Source of the DNA: Pseudomonas koreensis
GTDB taxonomy: Bacteria > Pseudomonadota > Gammaproteobacteria > Pseudomonadales > Pseudomonadaceae
DNA: 64,000 bases
Direction of reading: 5' to 3'
Assembly (NCBI RefSeq): GCF_012986595.1
Contig: NZ_JAAQYM010000002.1
Span: forward strand, 682,001-746,000
The translations under genes and the position numbers were made by a program. Positions 51,173-62,543 of this stretch are shown in pieces (positions within the stretch are counted from its first letter, which is position 1; every line of letters begins with the position of its first letter). Below the pieces are notes generated by a model that saw nothing but the letters and a program-made list of their open reading frames with translations, was not told the DNA's origin and made no database searches.

Positions 51173-52125
51173 TTGATCTGTCTCCCCTTGCCCGCCGTCT
51201 GGCCGGTACCCCGCTGGCCGACTGGGCCAACACCCTGCAAGTGCAACTCGACAAGAAAATGGAGAAGGGCCACGGCGATCTGGAGCGCTGGCAAAGTGCG
51301 CTGGACGCGCTGCCCAAGCTGCTGCCGACTAAAGTCGATCTGCTCAATGGCCTGACACTCGACACCGAGTGCGACGACGCCACCCGCGCGCAAATGCGTA
51401 CCGCGCTGATGGGCCTGTCGCCGTGGCGCAAGGGGCCGTTCGACTTGTTCGGCGTACACGTCGACACCGAATGGCGCTCGGACTGGAAGTGGTCGCGGGT
51501 GGCTCCGCACCTGGACCTGAAGGGCAAACGCATCCTCGACGTCGGCTGCGGCAACGGCTACTACATGTGGCGCATGCTCGGTGCCGGCGCCGACAGTGTG
51601 ATCGGCGTCGATCCGAACTGGCTGTTCTTCTGCCAGTTCCAGGCGGTGCAGCGTTACCTGTCCGAGCCGAATGCGTGGCACCTGCCATTCCCGTTCGAAG
51701 ACCTGCCGCCGAACCTGGAAGGCTTCGACACGGTGTTTTCCATGGGCGTGTTCTACCACCGTCGTTCGCCAATCGAGCATTTGCTGGCGCTGAAAGATTG
51801 CCTGGTCAAGGGCGGTGAACTGGTGCTGGAAACCCTGGTGGTCGAAGGCGACAAGCATCAGGTGCTGGTGCCGGAAGATCGCTACGCGCAAATGCGCAAC
51901 GTGTGGTTCCTGCCCTCGGTGCCGGCGCTGGAACTGTGGCTGCGCCGTGCCGGCTTCAGCGATATCCGTTGTGTGGACGTCAGCACCACCACAGTTGAAG
52001 AGCAGCGCGGCACCGAGTGGATGAAGTATCAGTCGTTGAGTGATTTCCTTGATCCGGAAGATCACAGCAAGACGATCGAAGGGCTGCCGGCGCCGATGCG
52101 GGCGGTGATTGTCGCTCGCAAGTAA
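51169..52125 (+). CDS. cmoB: tRNA U34 carboxymethyltransferase CmoB
   Basis: Uses carboxy-SAM made by CmoA to turn 5-hydroxyuridine at tRNA position 34 into cmo5U, widening codon reading. The 318-aa protein has the family pattern: [20 protein letters not shown] near 80, the SAM motif [20 protein letters not shown], then [17 protein letters not shown] and [19 protein letters not shown]. The four-base overlap with cmoA is diagnostic for the pair. The stop is followed after 21 bases by a repeat. Confidence 0.96.
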   Translation: MIDLSPLARRLAGTPLADWANTLQVQLDKKMEKGHGDLERWQSALDALPKLLPTKVDLLNGLTLDTECDDATRAQMRTALMGLSPWRKGPFDLFGVHVDTEWRSDWKWSRVAPHLDLKGKRILDVGCGNGYYMWRMLGAGADSVIGVDPNWLFFCQFQAVQRYLSEPNAWHLPFPFEDLPPNLEGFDTVFSMGVFYHRRSPIEHLLALKDCLVKGGELVLETLVVEGDKHQVLVPEDRYAQMRNVWFLPSVPALELWLRRAGFSDIRCVDVSTTTVEEQRGTEWMKYQSLSDFLDPEDHSKTIEGLPAPMRAVIVARK

Positions 52126-52146
52126 CTCGATGACGCCGCATAACCC

Positions 52147-52235
52147 TGTAGGAGTGAGCCTGCTCGCGATAGCGGTGTGACAGTCACAGCAACGTTGAAT
52201 GTCACACCGCTATCGCGAGCAGGCTCACTCCCACA
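52147..52235. repeat. REP-type inverted repeat, GAGTGAGCCTGCTCGCGAT family
   Basis: Arms TGTAGGAGTGAGCCTGCTCG and complement between the convergent cmoB and tadA genes. Confidence 0.93.
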
Positions 52236-52249
52236 GTTTTAGATGGTGT

Positions 52250-52747
52250 TTATTCAGCGGGTTTGGCGCGCCGGGCGCGGAAAAACTCGGTCAACACCGC
52301 CCCACACTCCTCCGCCAGCACCCCACCTTCATACAGCACCCGGTGATTCAAAAAGCCTTGGGTAAAAAACTGCCCCTGACTCTGCACAATCCCCGCTTTC
52401 GGCTCCAGCGCGCCATACACCACCCGCGCAACGCGAGAATGCACGATCAGCCCGGCGCACATGCTGCACGGCTCCAGCGTCACGTAGAGCGTGCTGCCCG
52501 GCAGGCGATAGTTGCTGACGGCTTGAGCGGCGGCGCGGATGGCGACCATTTCCGCGTGGGCGCTCGGGTCGCTGCCACTGATCGGGCAGTTAAAACCGCG
52601 ACCGATGATCTCGCCGTCCTGCACCAGCACCGCGCCCACCGGCACTTCGCCGAGGGCGGCGCCTTGGGCGGCAAGGGCCAGGGCTTCGCGCATGAAATCC
52701 CGGTCACGGCTGCGGTCGATGATCGCGGCGGGGCGAATCTGGCGCAT
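52250..52747 (-). CDS. tadA: tRNA adenosine-34 deaminase TadA
   Basis: Converts the wobble adenosine of tRNA-Arg (ACG) to inosine; essential in most bacteria. The 165-aa protein begins at 52747. The zinc site is complete: H64 and catalytic E66 in SAHAEMVAI, C94 and C97 in LEPCSMCAGL. The TadA fold signature ALGEVPVGAVLVQDGEIIGR precedes it, and VVYGALEPKAGIVQSQ follows. The start codon shares one base with the multicopper oxidase stop on the same strand, so the two are co-translated. A few N-terminal residues (MRQIRPAAIID) exceed the E. coli form. Confidence 0.95.
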   Translation of the reverse strand: MRQIRPAAIIDRSRDRDFMREALALAAQGAALGEVPVGAVLVQDGEIIGRGFNCPISGSDPSAHAEMVAIRAAAQAVSNYRLPGSTLYVTLEPCSMCAGLIVHSRVARVVYGALEPKAGIVQSQGQFFTQGFLNHRVLYEGGVLAEECGAVLTEFFRARRAKPAE

Positions 52748-54123
52748 CACTTCACCTCGATGGCGGCCATCAGGCCGGTTTCCATGTGGTCGATCACATG
52801 GCAATGGAACATCCACACGCCCGGGTTATCCGCCACCAGCGCCACTTGCGCGCGCTCGTTCTTGCCCAGCAGGTAGGTGTCGGTGAAGTACGGAATGATC
52901 TTGTGCCGGTTCGACGCAATCACCTTGAAGCTCATGCCGTGCAGGTGGATCGGGTGCTGGTACTGGGTCATGTTTTTCAATTCGAAGATGTAGCTCTGGC
53001 CCAGCTTCAGGCTGGCAATCGGCCGATCGGCGCAGGTCTTGTCGGTGATGTCCCAGGCCTTGCCGTTGATCTGCCACAGGCTCGGCGGCTTGCCGTTGTC
53101 GACATTCACCGACACCGAACCGACCCATTCGAAATTGAAGTTGAGTTTCTCGGCATTCGCCAGATCCGGCTCGGCCACCGGGTTGGCGGGCAGGGCTTTC
53201 GGCCACTCGGTCGGTGCATCGTTGTTGGCCACCGAACGCAGGGTACCGAGGCGCACCGGGCCGTTACGCAGCGACAACTCTTCGCCGGCCGGCGGTGCCT
53301 TGATCGCCAGACAAATGCGCATGCCCGGGCCCAGCCAGTATTCCTTGCCCAGCGGGCGCGGCTCGACCGGGTTGCCGTCCAGCGCGTAGATCTGCGCTTC
53401 GACGCCGGGAATGTTGATGCGATACGTCAGGGTGTTGTCGAGGTTGAGCAGCCGTACCCGGGTGATCTGCCCGGCCGGCAATTCGATCACCGGAGCCGGC
53501 ACACCGTTGATGGTCGACAAGCGCCCAGCCGTACCGCCACGGGCCGCTTCACGGGGAATGCTGAACTCGACGAAGTTGCCTTCTTCGTCGATGTGCCAGT
53601 TCTTCAGGCTCAGGGTCTTTTCATACTTGAAACCGGTCGGCTCGCGCTCTTCGACGATCAACGGCCCGACCAGCCCGCGCCCCAATTCTTCGCTGCTGCT
53701 GACGTGGGGGTGATACCAGTAGCTGCCGGCGTCGGGCACGCGGAATTTGTAATCAAAGTATTCACCAGGCAGCACCGGCAATTGCGACACATACGGCACG
53801 CCGTCCATTTCCAGCGGCAGACGAATGCCGTGCCAGTGAATGGTGGTCGCCACCGGCAAGTGGTTGATGAACCGCACCCGCAGCCATTCGCCCTGACGCA
53901 CGCGCAATTCGGTGCCCGGCGCCGACGGGCCGAACGCCCACGCTTCGGTCTTGTGCCCCGGCACCAGCTCGACGTCCAGCGGTGCGGCGATCAACTCGTA
54001 GTCGTGACCGGCTTCGGCCTCGGCGACCTTGCCCAGCCAGTAACGCGACGCGCCTCCCGCCCCGACACCAACGACAACAAGACCGGCCAGGCCACCGAGG
54101 ATTTGGCGACGGGTAAAGGACAT
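52747..54123 (-). CDS. Multicopper oxidase with Tat-type signal
   Basis: A 458-aa periplasmic oxidase, laccase/CueO-like in motif order. The start at 54123 opens a twin-arginine signal (SFTRRQILGGLAGLVVVG). Copper ligands are visible in four groups: TTIHWHGIRLP, GSYWYHPHVSSSEE, the C-terminal HPIHLHGMSF, and HCHVIDHMETGLMAAIEV with a methionine as probable axial type 1 ligand. The methionine-rich insertion of CueO is not seen, so the substrate may be phenolic or metal ions other than Cu(I). It overlaps tadA at its stop and is divergent from the third giant protein; the 188 bases between them must carry both promoters. Confidence 0.92.
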   Translation of the reverse strand: MSFTRRQILGGLAGLVVVGVGAGGASRYWLGKVAEAEAGHDYELIAAPLDVELVPGHKTEAWAFGPSAPGTELRVRQGEWLRVRFINHLPVATTIHWHGIRLPLEMDGVPYVSQLPVLPGEYFDYKFRVPDAGSYWYHPHVSSSEELGRGLVGPLIVEEREPTGFKYEKTLSLKNWHIDEEGNFVEFSIPREAARGGTAGRLSTINGVPAPVIELPAGQITRVRLLNLDNTLTYRINIPGVEAQIYALDGNPVEPRPLGKEYWLGPGMRICLAIKAPPAGEELSLRNGPVRLGTLRSVANNDAPTEWPKALPANPVAEPDLANAEKLNFNFEWVGSVSVNVDNGKPPSLWQINGKAWDITDKTCADRPIASLKLGQSYIFELKNMTQYQHPIHLHGMSFKVIASNRHKIIPYFTDTYLLGKNERAQVALVADNPGVWMFHCHVIDHMETGLMAAIEVK

Positions 54124-54311
54124 GAACTCAACTACCTCACGTATCTGCGTCGGGCGAGCGGCCCGCAAAAGGCGAATACGATACACCTGCAATTGCGAAA
54201 CGGTAAGGGCGACCTGCGACCGCACCTGCGCGCCGGTATATATATGTAGTGCACATACCCGGCGGAAACGACTCATCCTTGGCGCCCCCTCATCCCAAGG
54301 AAGGAGAGTCC
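54124..54311. promoter_or_regulatory. Divergent promoter region
   Basis: These 188 bases separate the minus-strand oxidase from the plus-strand toxin-like gene. CGGTATATATATGTAGTGCA near 54236-54255 is the only AT-rich spot and could hold a -10 box. AAGGAAGGAGAG directly precedes the toxin-like start. Confidence 0.5.
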
Positions 54312-57300
54312 ATGGACACCCACGAAGCGCGTGCTTTACCTAATGCTGCCGACAAAGCCGCACTGAAGGCCATCGCCAGCACCGTCATCAAGAATTGCCA
54401 GAGCGTGCAAGAGGCAGCCCACGACGTCGCCAGTGACCTGCTGAAAAAATTCGGCATCACCGGCCTCGACCCGGATCAGGTGTACTACCACCGGTTCGAC
54501 ACCGCGGAAAGCCGTTCGAAAGCCTTTACCGGTTGGGAGCACGTGCCCGCCACCCTGAGATCCACCGTCACCCTGACGCAGTTGGTCGTCCAGCGCTTTC
54601 GGCCCAGCGATCAGGACAACGCCGACCTGTTGGACGTTTACAGCGGTTTCTATACCGCCGGCCCGAGCGCCAAGCGGTTCAATGAAACCAACGAAGTGCG
54701 CCTGCACGGCGACGAAGTATTGAAAGCGTTCTGGGACATCAACTTCAGTGCCCTGTACCGAAAGCGCCTCACAGCGTTCTGGCAGACCTCTGCCGCTGAC
54801 TTCCGCACCCTGGCCAAATGCAATTTCCTCATCGAAGCCGTCAAGGCCCGGGACAAGCGCGAGCTGAGCGACGAGGACTTCCAGTTCATTACCGAGGCCG
54901 TCACAGGCCCGCTCACCTGGCCTGTAACTCTGAAGATGCTGCAAACAGAGTATGCGTGCCCGAGCACCGTACGCGCGGTCGACATCGATGGCCATGCGGC
55001 CACCAACCTCCTTCGTTTCGTTGCCCCCAAGGGACGGCAGATCATATATCTGCCCGGCGAGAGCAGCGCCTTCAAGGTGCTGGAAACCGCGGTGGACATG
55101 CACTACTGGGTCTTGCAGCGGATGAACACGGACGCCGAGCGCAAAGCGTTCATGACGCATTTCCCCCTCGCCGAGCGGCAGACCATCAACGACAACATCA
55201 CCGACCTGATGAACCGCCTGGTCAGTAGCTGGGGCAAATACGACCATCACCTGATCAACGGCAAGAACCTCATCGTTGACGGTGACGCGTTCAGTTGGCT
55301 GCGCGACTCAAGCAAAGATGCGATGTTTGCCGAAGCCGACCTTTTGCTGACCTCCAACGGTGATCTGCGCGAAAAACTGTGGATCGGCTATCTCACTGCC
55401 GGAATAAAGGTGTTCGGCCCTATGGCCGTCGTCGGCTGGCCGGTTGCACTGCCTGTGGTCGGCGCGAGTATCGCCAGTCTGGGCCTGAACATCGATCAGG
55501 CGGTCAATGCGAAAACCGCTCAGGAGCGCAAGGCCGGCGTGCTCGGCGCGGTGTTTGCCGGGATTGATCTGCTGTTCAACCTGCTGGTGCTCAAAGGTCC
55601 CGGCTCGCTGGAAGAAGTCGGTCCTGAACTTGAGACCGCCGAGGCGCAGGAGATGGCCGATCTGAAGCAATCGTCAGCAACCGCAGCCCCCGCCGAACCG
55701 GTATCAGCCGAAGCCGTGAGTGAAAGTCCCGAGCCTGTCGCAGAGCAAACGCCCATTCCGCAGACATTCAAGATCGACACCGTGCTCGACGACGCGCGGC
55801 TGATTACTGAAGCAGGACGATTCAAGGGCACCTTTCAACTCGCGTCCAATCCGTCATCGGCGATCAGGCTCGATGGCAATGCTTATTACGTGCGCTATGA
55901 GTCCGACCTCAATGGTCGCGGGACCTGGGCAATCATCGACCCGGCACGGCCCGATGCGTTTTCCGGTTCGATCCCGGTGCGCCTGAATGCGGCGGAGCAA
56001 TGGGAAATCGCCCCGCAACTGGGACTGCGCGGCGGTACGATCAAACCACCGACGGCCAGCGTCGGCTCATCCAGCGCCCCTGCGGTAGAAGAATGGGCAC
56101 GAACACCGGGCATTCACGTACCGGGCCTCGAAGACCCTGAAATGCGGGCCTGGGCACTCGGCGGGCCAGACGTGCGCAGCCTGTTCAGGCGGGTGTGGGC
56201 ACCGGGCAGTATCGATGTGCGCAACGTGCTCGGCCTCGACACCGAAAACCTCGGCGCCCGCAGCGTATTCATGGGCCCCGCCGACGAGTCCGTGCAGGAG
56301 TTGAGTGAGTTCGAGCTGGCGCAGGAAGAACCGCGCCGCGACTTGATCAGCGACGCCAACGCGTATTACGCAAACCGTCCGCCTGTTTCACGGCAGCCTC
56401 TGACATCGGCGCCGGTGATCACTACACCGGACGCACTGTTCGATTACGCCTTCGCGCAAAAGCCGGGGCTGGTGCTCGGTGAGGGCACTGGCTGCATCGC
56501 CAGCAAACGCTTTCTGATCGAGAACATGGCGGCCCTTGCCCAGCAAAACGTCAAGACCTTGTACCTGCAAGAGCTGTTGGCCAACGTCAATCAGCTGGAT
56601 CTGGATACGTTCGCCAGAACCGGGGAAATGTCCGAGGAGTTGCAGAACTATCTGAACAAACTCGACCTCAAGGCCGGCAACGATCCCGAAGGCAGATTCA
56701 ACCTGCTGGCCCTGGTCAAGGCCGCCAATGCCCAGCGCATCCGGGTCCAGGCCATCGACATGACAACCACCTGGCACATCAACGAGGGCCCGATCACCCA
56801 GAGTCCGCAAAGACAGATGTCACGCAGCTTCTTTGCCAGCGAGGTCATCGGCTTCAACCAGCAACTGAACGGCCAGGGGCGCTGGATTGCCTTGGTGAAT
56901 CAGGAAAACATGACCACCTTCCGGGGCTATCAGGGCATCACTGAACAGACCGATGCCTTGTGTGCGCGCTTCGAAGACGTCGCTCCGGGCCGCGAGCAAC
57001 CGCTCGGCAGCGACCCCGGACTGGCCGTGGAATACGACGACAATCCCGGTTCCTCGGTGCATGAAGTGGTCGACGGTGAGATTGATCTGAACAGCGTTCA
57101 GGCGCCGATCAAAGGCGACTGGCGCGTGCAACTGCCCAGCGTCTGGGCCTACCGCACATCCCAGGAACTGCGTTCACTGCTGCCGGAACCGGGCATGTTC
57201 ACCCTGCAGCGCTACAGGAGCAATGTGCTGGTGGTCTATCGCAACACCAACGGCGCGATGGCCGACAGCGTGATTCGTTCGACGCCCGGCGGGCGGATCA

Positions 57301-59102
57301 ACCTCGATACACCGCTCGCCCCCACCTACGAATCCATGACCGTGGACTCTCTGGAGGAGCTGAAACAGGCCCTGATCAGTAAAGGCATGCAGCCCAAGGG
57401 ATGGCCGCCAGCGGCTGGCGAAGCGATGAGCAGCGTGTCGCCGGTCGAATCGCTTGCCGAGGCATCACCGGAACTCGAGCAGTCCGTCATCCCGGCCAAC
57501 TGGGAAGCCAACGAGTTGCTCGAAAACCTCTCCCCGGATGCCACACCCGGAAAATTTCAGGGCATCTACCGGCTCGATTCGAATCCATCCACCGCGATCA
57601 TGCTCGACGATTGCGCGTATTACGTGCGCTATGAAAGCGACGCCAACGGCGGCGGGGTCTGGGCCATCATTGACCCACAGCAACCGAATGCCTTTTCAGG
57701 ATCGATCCCCGTGCGCCTCAACGCCGAGGGTGAATGGGAACTGGCGCCGCGAGCCGGGCTCAAGGGGGGCGGCAACCTTCAGCCCCGCGGCTCACGCCCT
57801 CGCGCGCCGGTAGCTGCTCAGCGACCGCCGCAAGCGCAGGCGAGTGCGGTGCAGACAACGTCTCGGCAACCGCTGCAGGCGCAAGTGAGTCCAGAGCTGC
57901 GCGGCCCGACCACGTCATACGACACGCCCCCCCGAGCCCGAGTCAGACAATTGGCGATGGGCGAGAGGGAAACCCACCTCAAGGTCGTTCATCAGCCGGA
58001 CGGCAGTTTGAAAGGAATTCCGACCTTCGAAGAATATGTCGCGCCCCATCGGGCCGATCTATCCCGGGACGCCCGCCAGTTCATGTCCCGGGAAGGCCTG
58101 ACCCGCACGCTGCCCGCACGCCCGCCAATGGCGGACGTGGCCACCTCGACCAGCGCATCGCAATTGATTCAGCGGGTTTACGAGGTCGCACCAGGCCTGG
58201 TCATTGGCGAAAGCCAGGATCGCATCGCCAGCATGCAGTTCCTGATCGAGAACATGCAGGCGCTGGCTGAGCAAAAGGTCGAAACGCTTTATTTCCAGCG
58301 TCTGCTCAATGACTTCAACCAAGTGCAACTCGACAAGTTCTTCCGCTCCGGTGAGATGACCAGCGATCTTGAACAGTACCTTCGACAGTTGCAAAGCGAT
58401 CCCACGGGACGCTTCACCCCGCTAGAAGTGGTCAAAGCTGCGCAGCGCAATGGCATTCGGGTGCAGGCCACCGATTGCCTGGCCAGCTATCGCTATCCGG
58501 GTGCGCCGCTTCCCGATATGCACGAGCAAACCATCAAGACCTACCTGACCCACACCATCATGCAAGCCGACAAGGCCCTCAACGGCGGCGGTAAATGGGT
58601 GGTCCTCACCGATCAGCAAAACACCAACACCTTCCGGGGTATCGCGGGTATCAGCGAACTGCAGGGGGGCATCGGTCTACGGGTCGAGGAAGTGTTGCCG
58701 GCCAACCCTGCGCTGATCGAAACAGACCGGGGCATCGAGTTGGGGCGTGGCTATGCCTCTCAACCTGAGTCCCTCGAAGGCGATTCCGACACGCTGTATG
58801 CCGACATGAATCTGCAGACGCCCCTGCCATTGCTCACGCGAACACCGAAAGAACTCGAACGGCTGTTGAGCCGCCAGGGCATGTTCACGTTCGAGAAGTC
58901 CGAGGGCACGTGGACACTGCTGCATCGCGGCCGCGATGGCCACATTGCACGCACGCTGGTCGAACGCACAGCCGACGGGCGTTATCTGATCAATCGCCCG
59001 TCATGGACCGAGGTCAATCAAGTGCCTTACGACACCATCGTCGAGTTGTCGTGGGGACTGAGCCGAATGGGCATGGACCTGGTAGGTCGCTTGCCGCTGT
59101 AA
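54312..59102 (+). CDS. Giant toxin-like protein 3 with duplicated C-terminal effector unit
   Basis: A 1596-aa protein; the ATG at 54312 sits behind AAGGAGAG. Residues 1-350 are the DUF6543/dermonecrotic-toxin-like region (GRQIIYLPGESSAFKVLE near 238). Hydrophobic segments cover about 357-440. Then a unit of about 540 residues occurs twice (about 504-1043 and 1081-1596). Each has a beta module (AYYVRYESD, FSGSIPVRLNA), an alpha/beta domain (PGLVLGEGTGCIASKRFLIE in copy 1; PGLVIGESQDRIASMQFLIE in copy 2) and a C-terminal part (GMFTLQRYRS / GMFTFEKSEG). The beta modules are about two thirds identical by eye. The alpha/beta domain recalls the ChaN/TIKI-like fold in Pasteurella and MARTX toxins, but that is tentative. 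No signal peptide; a terminator follows. Confidence 0.85.
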   Translation: MDTHEARALPNAADKAALKAIASTVIKNCQSVQEAAHDVASDLLKKFGITGLDPDQVYYHRFDTAESRSKAFTGWEHVPATLRSTVTLTQLVVQRFRPSDQDNADLLDVYSGFYTAGPSAKRFNETNEVRLHGDEVLKAFWDINFSALYRKRLTAFWQTSAADFRTLAKCNFLIEAVKARDKRELSDEDFQFITEAVTGPLTWPVTLKMLQTEYACPSTVRAVDIDGHAATNLLRFVAPKGRQIIYLPGESSAFKVLETAVDMHYWVLQRMNTDAERKAFMTHFPLAERQTINDNITDLMNRLVSSWGKYDHHLINGKNLIVDGDAFSWLRDSSKDAMFAEADLLLTSNGDLREKLWIGYLTAGIKVFGPMAVVGWPVALPVVGASIASLGLNIDQAVNAKTAQERKAGVLGAVFAGIDLLFNLLVLKGPGSLEEVGPELETAEAQEMADLKQSSATAAPAEPVSAEAVSESPEPVAEQTPIPQTFKIDTVLDDARLITEAGRFKGTFQLASNPSSAIRLDGNAYYVRYESDLNGRGTWAIIDPARPDAFSGSIPVRLNAAEQWEIAPQLGLRGGTIKPPTASVGSSSAPAVEEWARTPGIHVPGLEDPEMRAWALGGPDVRSLFRRVWAPGSIDVRNVLGLDTENLGARSVFMGPADESVQELSEFELAQEEPRRDLISDANAYYANRPPVSRQPLTSAPVITTPDALFDYAFAQKPGLVLGEGTGCIASKRFLIENMAALAQQNVKTLYLQELLANVNQLDLDTFARTGEMSEELQNYLNKLDLKAGNDPEGRFNLLALVKAANAQRIRVQAIDMTTTWHINEGPITQSPQRQMSRSFFASEVIGFNQQLNGQGRWIALVNQENMTTFRGYQGITEQTDALCARFEDVAPGREQPLGSDPGLAVEYDDNPGSSVHEVVDGEIDLNSVQAPIKGDWRVQLPSVWAYRTSQELRSLLPEPGMFTLQRYRSNVLVVYRNTNGAMADSVIRSTPGGRINLDTPLAPTYESMTVDSLEELKQALISKGMQPKGWPPAAGEAMSSVSPVESLAEASPELEQSVIPANWEANELLENLSPDATPGKFQGIYRLDSNPSTAIMLDDCAYYVRYESDANGGGVWAIIDPQQPNAFSGSIPVRLNAEGEWELAPRAGLKGGGNLQPRGSRPRAPVAAQRPPQAQASAVQTTSRQPLQAQVSPELRGPTTSYDTPPRARVRQLAMGERETHLKVVHQPDGSLKGIPTFEEYVAPHRADLSRDARQFMSREGLTRTLPARPPMADVATSTSASQLIQRVYEVAPGLVIGESQDRIASMQFLIENMQALAEQKVETLYFQRLLNDFNQVQLDKFFRSGEMTSDLEQYLRQLQSDPTGRFTPLEVVKAAQRNGIRVQATDCLASYRYPGAPLPDMHEQTIKTYLTHTIMQADKALNGGGKWVVLTDQQNTNTFRGIAGISELQGGIGLRVEEVLPANPALIETDRGIELGRGYASQPESLEGDSDTLYADMNLQTPLPLLTRTPKELERLLSRQGMFTFEKSEGTWTLLHRGRDGHIARTLVERTADGRYLINRPSWTEVNQVPYDTIVELSWGLSRMGMDLVGRLPL

Positions 59103-59123
59103 CGCATGCTCAGCAAAAACGCA

Positions 59124-59155
59124 AAAGGCCCCCGATCTCACGATCGGGGGCCTTT
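59124..59155. terminator. Strong bidirectional terminator
   Basis: A 14-bp stem AAAGGCCCCCGATC / GATCGGGGGCCTTT with the loop TCAC, between the stops of the third giant gene (59102) and guaA (59201). T and A tracts are short on both sides. Confidence 0.93.
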
Positions 59156-59200
59156 CTGGTTGCTAGCGTATCGAACCGGCAGCGACCGGCTCAGACACGA

Positions 59201-60778
59201 TCACTCCCACTCAATGGTCGCTGGCGGCTTGCTCGACACGTCGTAAGTGACGCGGGAGATGCCTTCGATTTCATTGATGATGCGGCCGGAAACGGTTTCC
59301 AGCAGTTCGTAAGGCAGGTGGGCCCAACGCGCGGTCATGAAGTCGATGGTTTCTACGGCACGCAGGGCCACGACCCAGGCGTAACGACGGCCATCACCGA
59401 CCACGCCAACCGATTTCACTGGCTGGAACACCACGAACGCCTGGCTGACCTTGTGGTACCAGTCGGCCTTGCGCAGCTCTTCGATGAAGATGTGGTCGGC
59501 ACGACGCAACAGGTCGGCGTATTCCTTCTTCACTTCGCCAAGGATGCGCACGCCCAGGCCCGGGCCCGGGAACGGGTGACGGTAGACCATGTCGTACGGC
59601 AGGCCCAGCTCCAGACCCAGACGACGGACTTCGTCCTTGAACAGTTCGCGCAGAGGCTCGACCAGTTTCAGGTTCATCTCTTCCGGCAGGCCGCCCACGT
59701 TGTGGTGCGACTTGATCACGTGCGCCTTGCCGCTTTTCGCGCCAGCCGACTCGATCACGTCCGGGTAGATGGTGCCCTGAGCCAGGTACTTGATGTTGTC
59801 CAGCTTGCAGGATTCGGCATCGAACACGTCGATGAAGGTACGGCCGATGATCTTGCGCTTCTTCTCCGGGTCGGCTTCGCCGGCCAGGTTGTTGAGGAAC
59901 TGCTCTTCAGCGTTGGCGCGGATCACCTTGACGCCCATGTTCTCGGCGAACATGGCCATCACTTGTTCACCTTCGTGCAGACGCAGCAGGCCGTTGTCGA
60001 CGAAGACGCAGGTCAGCTGGTCGCCGATGGCCTTGTGCAGCAGTGCGGCAACCACCGAGGAGTCAACACCGCCGGACAGGCCCAGCAGCACGTTGTCGGT
60101 ACCGACTTGTGCGCGGATGTTGGCAATGGCGTCTTCAGCGATCTTCGACGGAGTCCACAGGGCTTCACAGCCGCAGATGTCCAGCACGAAGCGCGACAGG
60201 ATACGACCGCCCTGCTTGGTGTGGGTCACTTCCGGGTGGAACTGCACGCCGTAGTAAGCGCGTTCGTCGTTGAACATGCCGGCGATCGGGCAGCTCGGGG
60301 TGCTGGCGAGGATGTGGAAGTCTTGCGGCATCTTGGTGACCTTGTCACCGTGGCTCATCCACACGTCGAGGCCGAACAGGCCGTCGGCGTCGATGTGGTC
60401 TTCGATGCCGTCGAGCAGGCGGCTCTTGCCGACCACGTCAACGCGGGCGTAACCGAACTCACGCAGTTCGGAACCTTCAACCTTGCCGCCCAGTTGCTCG
60501 GCCATGGTCTGCATGCCGTAGCAGATACCGAAGACCGGTACGCCCAGATCAAACACCGCTTGCGGGCAGCGCGGGCTGTTGGCTTCGTGCACGGACTCGG
60601 GGCCGCCGGCGAGGATGACGCCTTTAGGCGCGAATTCGCGGATCGCCTCTTCGTCCATGTCGAACGGGTGCAGTTCGCAGTACACACCGATCTCGCGCAC
60701 GCGGCGGGCAATCAGTTGGGTGTACTGGGAGCCGAAGTCGAGGATCAGGATGCGGTGAGCGTGAATGTCGAGGGCCAT
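59201..60778 (-). CDS. guaA: GMP synthase (glutamine-hydrolysing)
   Basis: Converts XMP to GMP with ATP and glutamine. The 525-aa protein has a class I glutamine amidotransferase half with catalytic C86 ([17 protein letters not shown]) and the His/Glu pair in [11 protein letters not shown]. The ATP-pyrophosphatase half has the PP-loop [14 protein letters not shown] and the C-terminal dimerisation region ([20 protein letters not shown], ending KPPATIEWE). Length matches E. coli GuaA exactly. It lies 100 bases downstream of guaB on the same strand, forming the classical guaBA unit. Confidence 0.98.
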   Translation of the reverse strand: MALDIHAHRILILDFGSQYTQLIARRVREIGVYCELHPFDMDEEAIREFAPKGVILAGGPESVHEANSPRCPQAVFDLGVPVFGICYGMQTMAEQLGGKVEGSELREFGYARVDVVGKSRLLDGIEDHIDADGLFGLDVWMSHGDKVTKMPQDFHILASTPSCPIAGMFNDERAYYGVQFHPEVTHTKQGGRILSRFVLDICGCEALWTPSKIAEDAIANIRAQVGTDNVLLGLSGGVDSSVVAALLHKAIGDQLTCVFVDNGLLRLHEGEQVMAMFAENMGVKVIRANAEEQFLNNLAGEADPEKKRKIIGRTFIDVFDAESCKLDNIKYLAQGTIYPDVIESAGAKSGKAHVIKSHHNVGGLPEEMNLKLVEPLRELFKDEVRRLGLELGLPYDMVYRHPFPGPGLGVRILGEVKKEYADLLRRADHIFIEELRKADWYHKVSQAFVVFQPVKSVGVVGDGRRYAWVVALRAVETIDFMTARWAHLPYELLETVSGRIINEIEGISRVTYDVSSKPPATIEWE

Positions 60779-60878
60779 GATTCAGTCTCGTCTTAAGTAA
60801 TTCAGAAACAGTCGTGATTCAGAAACAACTCGGGGCTGAATAAAACAGCCCCGGTTGCTTGATGATTTGCTTGAAGCC

Positions 60879-62426
<1,548 letters not shown>

Positions 62427-62456
62427 CTAATTGATGTACGGGGCCCGCTGTTTTCT

Positions 62457-62540
62457 GGAGGAGCTGCCGAAGACTGCGATCTTTTGATCTTGCCTGTAAA
62501 AAACCACGTCAAAAGATCGCAGCCTGCGGCAGCTCCTACA
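62457..62540. repeat. REP-like inverted repeat, GGAGCTGCCGAAG family (copy 2)
   Basis: Arms GGAGGAGCTGCCGAAGACTG and AAAAGATCGCAGCCTGCGGC...CTCCTACA partners, related to 3754-3826, with a longer loop. It lies between the guaB start and the end of the zinc-ribbon gene. Confidence 0.88.
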
Positions 62541-62543
62541 GGT

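Noticed and set aside
5138..59102. Type III or type VI secretion genes, or effector chaperones, near the giant proteins
   Set aside because: I looked for small acidic chaperones, VgrG/Hcp, PAAR or needle genes and found none in the window.
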